Positions 33,929-45,600 of a stretch of 64,000 nt of DNA are shown here, piece by piece. How positions within the stretch are numbered: position 1 is the stretch's first letter; each line of letters opens with the position of its first letter. A program made the translations under genes and the position numbers. The stretch spans positions 2,914,001 through 2,978,000 of the forward strand of contig OU452211.1 in the NCBI GenBank assembly GCA_911728435.2, written 5' to 3'. Below the pieces are notes generated by a model. It was given only the letters and a program-made list of their open reading frames with translations. It was not told the origin of the DNA and did not search any database. The stretch is from Apoderus coryli (Eukaryota; Arthropoda; Insecta; Coleoptera; Attelabidae).

Positions 33929-34184
33929 TTTGGAGGCTAAAAAAAATAAACTTGGTTAGAAATATATTTGTTTAGTACTATTATATTACTTTATACAATT
34001 TATTTATTATATATAGACACAAAAACAATAGTTTAAGTAGATGACTACAATATATCCGTTGAACCTACACTACAAACAACAAATTATACGCAAAGAAAAT
34101 AATTACTACACCAATCAAATAAAACTATACTGAACTGTGGACACTATTTTACAGAAATTGATGACCCATTATTTTAGAAATTAC

Positions 34185-34247
34185 CTTAGATTTAGATTTC
34201 TTTTTTACAAGGAATCCATTCACGTTCGTAAACACGACAAGAAAGAG
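34185..34247 (-). promoter_or_regulatory. RpS15A: RpS15A 5'-UTR exon and TOP-like start
   Basis: On the minus strand CTCTTTCTTGTCGTG begins at about 34247 and leads to a donor AAG|GTAATTT at 34184. An acceptor at 33937 lies eight bases before the ATG. A pyrimidine-rich start is the TOP motif used to control translation of ribosomal protein mRNAs. The exact start site is inferred. Confidence 0.6.
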
Positions 34248-34708
34248 CTACTGAAACTGAAGTTGACAATTTGACACATATCAAACATGACACATGACAT
34301 TCGATTAAGTCAATGTCAAATTTTTAGTAAATTGCGCGTTCCTTTTATAAAAATTACTTCATAAATAAGTGAGAACATTAACCCATAAATTGCTTTATGG
34401 TGCTATAGTAGGGTTCCTTTTATAACACACTCCAAGTGAGTGAGTGAATGGCAAATGATCACGTCACATTCGCTGATCTGGGTGATCATATAGAGACATA
34501 GAGATGGTAAAAGGTATAAAGACAATGGTAGTGTCAATGGATGTGTCCTTTTTCATTTGTTGGATGCAGTGTTGCCAGAATTTTAACATAATTTTGTCGT
34601 AAATTGTATACAAGTTTTTATCATGTCATGTCTGCAATATGCAACATGAAATACATTGTTTACATGTATTCAACACAATATCACAGCTTACAGTAAGCTG
34701 TAATTTTA

Positions 34709-35149
34709 GGGTTATTCTTTCGTACTGAACTAAGTGAACAATCTGAAAATTGTCAGTTTATGCACGATTGTGCGTATTCTTTCGACATCGGTCACTTCAA
34801 CTAAACTGATTAAAATTCCTACCCCCCTTACCGCTTACTGATCAACCTCTAGGTACCAGTTAGTTCGTTCAGTTAACAGTTAACCTCTAAAAGTATTGAA
34901 TATTGAGAGATAATAATTGGAATATGATTTCGAATCAAAGCAATATATTGCAAAAGTTTAAAACATGGATAATAATATCATGGAAGAAATAATTTTCCAG
35001 TTTTCAGAGCAGATTTGGTTGTTTTCACAAGATTTCGAGGTTAAGTGAAAGACAATCACAAAAAAGATGATCTTTCGGCTTCGCCAAATATTCAGTTCAG
35101 TACAATCACATTCACTTGGTTCAGATCAATCACTACGAAAGAATAACCC
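34709..35149. mobile_element. 441-bp MITE-like element
   Basis: The ends GGGTTATTCTTTCGTA and TACGAAAGAATAACCC are perfect 16-bp inverted repeats. They are flanked by TA on both sides (34707-34708, 35150-35151). Further inside, CTGAACTAAGTGAAC-like and GTTCAG...CACTTGG-like blocks suggest the inverted similarity continues. No open reading frame was seen. TA flanks fit Tc1/mariner-type MITEs. Confidence 0.8.
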
Positions 35150-35721
35150 TAATATGTTTATTTTTGAACTCATTATTGAAAATAATTAAAAATTACAATC
35201 AACGAGTATGCTTACTTCTTACTCCATATTTCTCACATTGACATTAGCGGACTATGAGCTATGAGACGGCAAATACATTAAGAAAATCGCAAATATTTAT
35301 GGTATTTATTAAGGTAATAACAATCGTACATAAACAAAAAAAAATACTGACAAATTAAATGCAAATTATAAATAAAAATGTGTATAAAAAATAAATTAAT
35401 TAAAAAAATATACATAATTATCATACAGGGTATTACAGAATGTTGAGTGCGGAAAATTTATGGCCATATAAAAATATGAAAAAAAGGAGTGGGTATTTAA
35501 AGATGGGGAAAAGTTTTAACAGTCCGTATCATGAAAACGGATAAATTTTCATTCTATAAGTAGGTTATATTAGTTACTAAACTAACTAAATATTAATAAC
35601 AAAACATGTTATGCATTTTGTTCGTTGAGGATGTACCTAATAGTGATATTGTTTTAAACCAAATAAACTGTAAAAACTTTATCACTTGTTTGCTAGTTGG
35701 TTAATTTGGATACATTGTAAT
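35150..35721. other. intergenic, Ocrl 3' side
   Basis: AT-rich DNA with one ATACAGGGT motif at 35423. It includes the expected Ocrl 3' UTR on the minus strand. Nothing else was recognised. Confidence 0.5.
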
Positions 35722-38700
35722 CTATTTCGGCAATAAAGAGGAACTCAAATCGTTGACTAAAAAGTTATAAACAAAATTCGCTTTGCCTCTACTAGCCTGC
35801 GGCTTGGAATTCCGCACAGCATCACGCAGAAGTAAATCCCCAAACAATGATGCCAAAGTTTTAGCATCATAACCGTTGTCACTTGAATGGCGTAACAGTT
35901 CCTGAAGAAACATACAAATAAACAGAAACACATTTCGATGTATATCGGGAAGTTTCTGTAATATCAACTGTAGAAAAATAAAGTACAAGTTAATAAACCA
36001 TTTCTACTATTAGCAAATGTAAAACTATACCTGTCTGCAATTCTGGAAATTACTCGCTGCGGCAATACACGAATCATGATATTCAAACGGTATCACAGGA
36101 TCTTTAGTATAGGACAGGAACAGTAAAAATGTTTCTGCTATTGCTTGAATTGAACCAGCTATAAATAAAGTTTAGGCTAAGAAAAGTATTATTTGGTATT
36201 AGTTTCAATTAAGCAACATTACAAAAGGATACGTAAAGGATCCAAGGATCCGAAATCTAACCAATCACGAATCCTATTAATTTCATCTGGCAAAGCACTG
36301 GATTCAAATAGTTCTTTAGTTTTCAATCCATGTCGGTACAGATGATCAACTAAAAACCATAATTCCCTTGGCACAGAATACAATAAAGGAGTATCTGGGT
36401 TTCTCTAAAATACGCATTTCATTAACAATAAGTAGAACGTCCCCACGTTGATGTTTAACAACTACATACTGCGGAAGCCCATTGTTCTTCTGTTGAATGC
36501 ATGATTGGTACTGGAGTTCGGCACAAAAGTGAGACTGACTGCGTTAAAGAACTTCTTTGACAGTCTCCGCTTACAATTATAAACATATCTTTACCACCTT
36601 TTAAATGTAATACTAGGATGTCGTAGATTTTATCTAAGTCGGATTCCAAATTCACTTCTAAGCGAATATCACATTTCTCACCTTAAAATGTAGACAAATA
36701 TACGAAAGGTAGGTTGGTATGGTAATTGAATGAAAGCATTGTTTTTTTCTTCCACATAGAGGCATGTTCTCTATATTATGGGTCTTACCTGGATTTATGC
36801 TGCCACAATACGGTAGTATTCGCAACCAATCTTTACAGTAAGAGACCTCATCTAACTTCTTGATAAACTCAAATTCTGCGGGAACCTAAAAATCCGTCAT
36901 CAATACAAATGACATACAGTGTGTCCCTGGATTGTAAATGACAAAAAATAAACTGTTGCCCTCGAGGCACGAATAGCTCTCCATATTTAAGTGTAAAAGT
37001 AATAATTTTATGACCTTGTTGTCAATTGTTTTTTTAAATCTCGGGTTTTGTGCCTTTTTCTTCTCTTTGGAGGCACTATTTATACGCAGATATTTTATAT
37101 TTCAGATCTAGGCCAAGTTCTTGAACGCAAATTATTTTTTAGTTTTATTATAAAATTTATTTTGCCCCCTTTTCTACTATTTACGAACGCCTATGTAAAC
37201 AAAATTGTTATGCTGCATGTTGTAGGTTATCCGTTAAGTGGTTTTTGAGTTATCACGGATACAAATTTTTTCTGCCCTTTTATATAATTTTCGCGGACGC
37301 CTATGGAACATTAATTTTTGTCGTGTATTTTTAAAACCAATTCAACTAGTTAAATATACAATTTTTTACATTTTAATTTTTTTTATTTTACCCCTTTTTT
37401 TACTATTTACGAACGCATATGTAAATAAAAATTTTATGCTGCATTTTTTAGGTTATCTTATATGAAAGCTATATATAATTAGCCAATTTTTCTGGTATAT
37501 TTGGGAAACATTTTATTTTCGTTTTTGACCCTTTTTTAAGACCATTTTCGAACGCCTGTGTGAACTAATTCTTTTATGTAACATTTTTTAGGTTATATTC
37601 TATCACAACTATAAAAAATTATTCAATATTTCGGATAAGTTTAAGAACTATGATTTTTTAAATGTTTGAACCCTCTTTTAAACCCCTTGCCTACGCTCAA
37701 TGTTAATCACCACCTATAAATATCCTGCAGTATTTTCGTACCAAATGTGGTTAAAATCCGTTAAGTGGTTTTTGAGTTAAAATTTTTACATTTTAATTTT
37801 TGTTTATTTTACTCCTTTTTCTACTATTTACGAACGCCTATGTAAATAAAAATTGTATGCTGCATTTTTTAGGTTATCTTATATATATATATTATAATTA
37901 GCCAATTTTTCTGGTATATTTGGGAAACATTTTTTTTTCGTTTTTGACCTTTTTTTTAAACTATTTTCGAACGCCTGTGTGAACCAATTCTTTTATGGAA
38001 TATTTTGTATATTGTATCACAACTATGAAAAATTATTCCATATTTCGAATAAGTTTAGGAAATATATATTTTTTATGTCTTGACCCCTTTTCCACTATTT
38101 ACGAACGCCTATGAAGGTAAGTTATTCATGACACATTTTATAGGTTATATTCTATCAAAACTATAAATAACTAGTTAATATTTCTGCTATTTTTAAGAAA
38201 TACTTTTTTTTTTTAATCTTTTTTACCCCATTTTACACTATTTTCGAACGCCAATGTGGTCTAATATTTTAGGTTATATTCAATTAAATGCGTAAAAAAT
38301 TATGCAGTATTTTGGATAAGTTTAAGAACTATGAATTTTTTTAATTTTTGAACCCTCTTTTAAACCCTTTGCCTACGCTCAATGTTTCCCAATATCTAAT
38401 CAGCTCCTTGCCATGTCCAATAGTATTTTTGTACTAAATTTGGTTAAAATCTGTTAAGCGGTTTTTGCGTTTTCGTGGATACAGACAGACATTTTTTTAA
38501 AACTACTTATTTATGTGTAAAATGACCAAAAACAAGTATTTCCGCTGAAATAAAAAAAAAATTTTTTTTCATGAAACTAATAGTTTCCATATATACATAT
38601 ATTACATAATATATGATATGGAGAGCTAAAAATCGAGTTGGAATTTAAACTACTGTGGTTCAGCCCTGCTTGGTTTCAAGTAATTTGTGACGCAATCTAA

Positions 38701-41700
38701 GTTTCGAAAAACCACAGATGGCTTTGAAATGTTTAAAATACGTTTATTGTCCCTTGTTCTTTAAAACTTCTTAAGCAGGCAACATGCGTACGATTTTTTA
38801 GTTGTGTCTGGGCATTTTTCATTAAAAAGATCAATTACGGAAGATATCGATGTGTCGCCGGTGCCGTAACACTGAATTAAATAAATTTTTGTTCCTTGTA
38901 TCATTTTCAATTAACACTTAGAGTTAGGATAACAAAGTTAGCAATACTTTTAAGCTTTTTTGAAAGCTATTACTCAATACTAATTATATTTTATTGATAT
39001 TTTGATACGTGTAATTTTGTTTTTCCACGGGGGGACAAAAAACGTTTTTTGAAAATTTTAATTTTAATACGAGAGTCAACCAAAAGGTAAATAACGTCTT
39101 AGCAAAAAACAACCACCATCAATGTCGGTGTCAGACTATTTTACCGCCAAAAATCGGTGACTATTCTAAAACGTGACAGAGTGGCCACAGGGTACAGACA
39201 CTTAGTTCACACTCAGGAAAGAGTCGCGAAGGTGGACGTTCTTTACTTTATGGAGGATTCTCGTACAGTTATCTGTGAAATAAAATAAAAAATATTACAA
39301 CTCCCGTATTGGCAATGATAATCTCTTTCCATTGCGGCTCACGAATTTTGACCAAATCAAACACGACTTCCGTTTGATCAACCGTAACTTGTGGCAGAAA
39401 CTCGTTCTCATGTTTATCCAATTTTTTCAATAACTCCTCGTGGACTTTCTGCAATTTGTGTTGATCGACAACACTGATTTCCGATTTGAATAGAGCACTT
39501 ACAGGTTTATGATCGCTCATACGTAAATCCATGTGGCTACGATAGGCTGACTAAATCAAGATAAAATTATTGCTTTGCACCGATTAAACCCAATTGAACT
39601 CCATACCTGATGAATACCTTTTCCTCGCCATAAAATTCTGTCTGTCCAAGCAGGCGGTCGGGCTTTCTCGCTAGTGTCGTAAATGTCCGAATTCAAGTCA
39701 AACTTGTATGTTGGCGGGAACGTTATGTCACCTTCAGTAAAGTCCTGAAAATGTCATGTATCAACAAAACGTTGGACAAAACCCAACCCAACCCATAGGA
39801 ATATTTTTTTTACCAAAAGAACATTGCCTCTATCTTTCTGTTGGTTCAACTGGTCAACCTTAAGTAGGGTGAGTAGTTCGCTACGCTGTATCAACGTTTT
39901 CACCTGAGTATTTGATAAATCTATGATTCTATAGTTCAAGTCACCTAACCAATAAATTTGTCTAGAAAATAGTAAAATTAACTAAAACTTGATCAGAAAT
40001 CTGTTGGAAAAACGTTACTCATGGTCTTTAATTGCTTGTGGATTACGCCTGAAGTTGACTCGTGCATGGATATCTTTATAGTCTTGATTGCGACGCTCGA
40101 ATTCCTCTACGTGCGCCGCTAAGTGACAATTGACGAAGCACAGAGTTGTATTATGTAGTTCTAGCCTGACAGCTACACCGCCTTTATTACCCTAAAATTA
40201 AACGACAGCATTTATTTTTCATTTACTGACGGTGGCATAGAAATAGTTGTTTACCATTTTACCAAGTAAACCTGTCCCAACAGTGTCGTACGAAATGTTT
40301 TTTACAAACTGATAGTGCTTATTATTCACTATAACTGCCAATTGCATGCCAACCAATCTAGCTAAGGCTACTAATCGATATTTTGCACTTGGATGCAAAC
40401 CGTCCATTACATATTTTCTGCAAAATTAGAGAATTTTGTTAAATTACTTACAAACTCCTACCTCAAACTACTACTTACTGCCATTCTGCTTCACGTGGAG
40501 TCTCGTTAAAAATAAATGCTTCTTTACTTAAATCGATTTCCTGAAAACCAATTGCATAAACATCAGGTGGAGTCTCGTCACAACTTAACCAAGACCGTAA
40601 CGAGACTGTTGGTGGTTGGCCATTCACGTTCCATGTACCAACGAAAATGCTAGAATTGTTGAGCCATTTTCAATAATTTTACTTGCATTTATAACAATAT
40701 AAAGAATATGTGTACGCACACCACTGTTCTAACACTTTTTCTTTGAAATTGACTTTAAAGGTTTAGTAATTACTACCGTAGGTCTAACACCGTCGCTACA
40801 CAAATGCCATAAAATGTTACAAGGTAAAAATGTGAACAATAGAAGAGGAGATAATCATCTAAATATAGGTACCTCCTTAAGTAGTCCCCATTTTCTATTT
40901 TTGTTTGACACTGACATTAGTAGACAACGCCAACGTGTGAAAATTCCAGTAGCTGTCCTGAAAACTGTTGGAGAACCGACTAGTTGTTGTTGTCTACTAG
41001 TGTCAAAATCAATCCCACTCACCGGTGAAGTATCTCAATGAAATAAACGTACCGTACTTTCTAGGTTCGACGGTTTCATATTTTATCGTAACATTTGGCA
41101 AATTAAAGATTTAATTCACAAATGGCCAAGTACAACTGGGTAAATGATAATGTTAAAAGAGTTAAACAAACACTATTAAATACCTGAACTCCCGCTTCTC
41201 CGTAAATTCTGGTTCCTTTAGTTTCAGTTGATATTTCAGCATAGATTCTCGATTTATTGCTGTTTGTCCCTGAGCTACGCGTTGTCTTAATATAGGTAAG
41301 TCAGACTAAAAAAACAATAATAATAACAAACATACCAAAAACCATAAACAAATGTTCTTTACTTGCTCAGTAACATCCGGACACTTATTCATTGTACCAA
41401 AATATTTTTCTAACCATGTAAAATTCGAATTCCCATATAGTGAAACTATTTAAAAGAAAAATTGACTAAAACTTTACTTTCCACAAAAATTGGACACATA
41501 ACTCTGTTAGAATTACCTTCTTTCGATCTGATGACTTCAGAAGCAAAGTTAGAGCTTTCAGCACCGATTTCAATCTTGAATTGAAATTTACTCTGTTTAT
41601 ATGTAATTATAAAAATTATATGTTTGTCACTAACATTTATTGGTTCCGTATCTGCAAATAAAAATGAATGATTATTACGTGAATAATTTACAAAATTGAC

Positions 41701-42087
41701 ATAACTTTTATCTTCAACAAACAAATAAATAATCTTAATACCTACCACATGAGAAATGTTGATCAATAGGTATTACCGTCTCAATACATAAATCAGAAAT
41801 ACTACTTGGCTTAGTTTTAGTACAAATCAAGACGAACAAGGCAAATGTTTTATTGTATTCTACTAAAGCTAAAATTCTATTATCCTCATTGAATGTATGT
41901 TCTAATACTGATACATTTAAATGTATCTATAAAATAATTCTTGTTAAAGAAAATAAATATTTAATTAGATAGAAACCTTATAATATGCTATTTATTGGTA
42001 TTTGGGTAAGGATACACTTTTGACTATTTCTGCAGCGAGAAATTTAGCCTGTACAATATTGATAACATCCTGGTGTATGGGTAACAT
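35722..42087 (-). CDS. Ocrl: OCRL/INPP5B-type inositol polyphosphate 5-phosphatase, complete
   Basis: OCRL removes the 5-phosphate from PI(4,5)P2 on endosomes and Golgi. Minus-strand exons: 42087-42016, 41926-41746, 41651-41517, 41445-41363, 41305-41184, 40649-40479, 40417-40255, 40191-40019, 39961-39814, 39744-39607, 39550-39299, 36885-36789, 36681-36470, 36404-36233, 36158-36031, 35967-35722. They sum to 830 residues in phase. After a diverged N-terminal PH-like region come the catalytic motifs [75 protein letters not shown] and [10 protein letters not shown]. The ASH domain ([18 protein letters not shown]) and a RhoGAP-like domain ([27 protein letters not shown]) follow. The first exon and its join are the least certain. 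The 2.4-kb intron after exon 11 holds a repeat array. Confidence 0.93.
36905..38640 (-). repeat. expanded repeat element with internal array in an Ocrl intron
   Basis: The ends carry AGCTCTCCATAT (about 36969) and ATATGGAGAGCT (about 38617). Between them a degenerate unit containing ACTATTTACGAACGCCTATG recurs about eight times (near 37174, 37290, 37408, 37536, 37825, 37957, 38093, 38239), with accompanying ATGCTGCATTTTTTAGGTTA and CGGATAAGTTTAAGAACTAT segments. The flanking blocks match, in reverse orientation, the short copy in LRRFIP at 21040-21480. Confidence 0.85.
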
Positions 42088-42672
42088 TTTATTATTTTAT
42101 CGCAGAGAACTTTAAGCAATAATATTGAGATAAAGTTATTTGCATTTTGTTGTAATTAAATCTAAAAATCAAACACTTTTGACAAATGTAGTTTTAACCT
42201 CATTCTTCTTCTTTACATAAAAATTAACAGTGCTTCAGTAGCTAGTAGCTACGATCTGTGGTTCAACCGTGCAGCTCTAATGACACAACGATATCCCAGA
42301 TTTATCGATATTATCTCCCACTGAGCAGTTGACCGTTTGATGTCATTATTATTAAATCTCTACTTATTATTTAAAATGAATTAAAAAGATTTAATTTAAA
42401 TGAAATTGTATTATTGTTTAATCAATAATTTACATTTGTATTGCTTTTACATATTTAAAATATATCTGCGCCATCTATTGTTGTATTATCAAACTTATCT
42501 AACAAAATTAACAGAAAATTGCTGTACCGATTGAGTAAACCTTCCTTTCCCATTCGCATAATATATAAGGTCCCTTTGAAAGTTTAAACTTGTTAATTTG
42601 TGGCGTTTAAATTGAATTAAAATAATATAATTTAACGAATTGTCTTGTAACCGTTAATGAAAATAATAAAAA
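42088..42672. promoter_or_regulatory. 585-bp divergent region between Ocrl and the RNF212-type gene
   Basis: The two start codons face away from each other across 585 bp, so both promoters probably lie here (inference). An ATAATATATAAGG near 42558 is a possible TATA-like element for the plus-strand gene. Nothing else was assigned. Confidence 0.45.
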
Positions 42673-45600
42673 ATGGAAAAAATAATGCATTGCAATAGAT
42701 GTTCAACAAAATATAATAAAGACTGTGAGTTTTTCGTGGCCGAGTGTGGCCATATTCTTTGCCAGAAATGTAAAGGCGAATTAGGTAAGGATATTATTTA
42801 TTGTCCCTCCACTAAATTATATATAATTGTTAATATTGTTATTACTATACAGATAAGGCAGGTAAATGTGTGGTATGCAAAAAAGCTTCAGTAGCAGTTA
42901 AGATATGCAAAGATATGCCGCTGGATATACAGAAGTTTTTCTTTCCATATGAGGGAACTTTGCAACAAGCTGTTCAGGTTTTTGATTTATCTAAAATACC
43001 AACCATTCTTTCTACTTATGTTAATTTAAGTCATAATTAAATTTAACTGCAATTTGTTTTTGTTTAAAACAAAAATTATTATTAAGGAACGATTGACAAC
43101 TGACAAGCTACTGCACGTTAAATTGTGCAGTGTTGTCAGAGTTAACAGAAAAGTAATTAATTTAACTAATACTATTGTAGGTATATAATTTTCAACAAAC
43201 ACAACATAAAAGTTTCATTAATAATTTATTGCGTAAATATAAATTTGTCAAGACGCAATGCGTAAACTATTTTAAAGAGAATATGGCCCTGAAGCAAGAG
43301 TTGCGTAAATTGGCACCTAATATCCAGGTAAAGGCAATAACAATAATTATTACTTATGGATAATTAAGTTTCTCTATGCACACCATTATTTAACACTTCA
43401 TTTTAGCTTAATAATGGCGGACAAACGAATACTCTCCCATTTCTGACAAGTACTCCCACATTAAACGTTGAAAATCATAGTAAAAATGCTACGCACAATA
43501 ATTCATCATCCCAGAGGAATAATCAGAATGATTGTAACATGTCATTAGCATCCGTACAAATTACTCCATTTCAGATGCATCCAGGCTATGCGAGAAGAGT
43601 TGATCGATTTGCTCGACCGTATGATAATAACCAACAAATGAGAAACAGGGTAAGTGGAAATTTGCTATTTATAATCAAACATGTATATTTAGTAAGTAGA
43701 TATAACAGCGTTTCGGTACTTTTATTTGTTACCGTCATTAGGTTCTGTTCAAGTTAAAAGAACTAACTTTTAATAAAAAATGTTCCATAATATATATATT
43801 ATAACGTCAACTGTTTATCAGTTAGACCAATTCATTAGTTTAAAAAGTTTATTTTGAGGTGCATGTTGCATATTGTTTTCTGTTATATTATTATGTTTTT
43901 TATGGTCACACCTCGTATATCTCAGACGAAACGAGAAATTTTTATTCTACTCTTGGCAACGCTGTGCCTATTTCCGTTAATGTCAAATGTCAAACATTTG
44001 ATTTTATCGCTCGTTGCTTTTACTCTATTACAGCAGTAGTAAACATTTTCAAACTATAATATTTTTTTATATTTATTCCAATAATGTGTCTTTTACATGC
44101 ATATTTTGATTTGTACACGATGCAATGCAATAGTGAAATCTGTTAATGATGTATAAAAAAGAAATATAGTTGAAGCGAGTAAAAACTGAAATAATCCATT
44201 TGCTATTATGATTGATGTGTACAAATGGCTTCAATTGTTAGATAATTAGTGTAACGAACCGACGTATATGAACTCCCTAACGACATAAATTCCTATATAC
44301 CGGGGTCAACTAGAAGTCAAATATCCATAATACCTACCTACTTATAACAATAATAAAGAATATCTAATAGAGTATAGGTAAGTGGGTATAGGTAGGTATT
44401 TAAATTTAACGATTTATTTAAATTGAAGTTAAATCGTATTAATTATGCTTGTTTCTAATGCTAGCTAGCTATTCTATATTACAATACATAGAATAGAAAA
44501 TACACAACATGTGACACATCCGTAATATGCAAATGTGCGTGTGCACAACTTTTTGAAATGCAAAATACCTACCTACCTACTACCTATACGTCGTAGGTAA
44601 TATGGGGAAGAACAGGCTGGTTACTAATATCAAAGATTAATCTACACAAATAAATCTCAGACTCATACAGGCGTGAAATGCTACCCTAACTTTTTTATGC
44701 ACATTTTTTGCGTGTGTTTCAATTCGGAGATGTAAAATCTAACAAATTATATACGTAATAAATGTATCCTTCTGTGATATTGATAGAAAGTCATCGTTAT
44801 CGCGTATTATCGATTTTAAGAAATGTTAATATTAAAAAGGCTGTGCTTTTTACAAGTTGCTGAAGTAAATAAGGTTTGAAATTTCCAGCATGACAATAAT
44901 TATTTAAAAAAATACGGTTTCGAAATGCAGGATGTAAAAAATTAGAATTTTTAATCTGTTTTTAATGAAAATTTAAATCTATTGAGAAACATGGTTCAGG
45001 GTTTTTGTGAAATGTATTTTACTCCAAAGATTCTACTCATCGATTATAACCGAATTAATTTACTCAAAAATATCTATACTAGTAAAATAACACAATTATC
45101 ACAATTAGGTTCAAATTCTGCAACGCCGAATTGAAAAAAAAACTTACAGTCTCCCTAATATTGGTTTTTGTGCAATGATCATAAAACTTTAAAAAAATAA
45201 CGATTTATGTAGATTGTATTGTTAACACGTTTCGTAAAAAGCTTTAAAAACCCACCAACAGGGTGTTAAAAGTATCACGACAATAACTTTTTTCATGTTT
45301 TAACAAGTACAATCGTCTGCTTCAGATTGATCCTTAAAAACTGAATAACAGTTTCTCTATATAAAAAAATAAAACTCGTAAATATCATCCCCAAACATTT
45401 AATTTGAATACAATTACATAACACCATATTTGAAAGTAAATAAAAAAAAACAGCATTACCTAGTTTAACAGATTTGCAAATTGCAAATCAAAGTATCTAT
45501 GTATACAGGGTGTTGCATAAGTACTTGTACAAACTTTAAAGGGTGATTCTTTGACTAATTTTAAGATACAAATTTCATATGTACATTCAAAATTCAAAAA

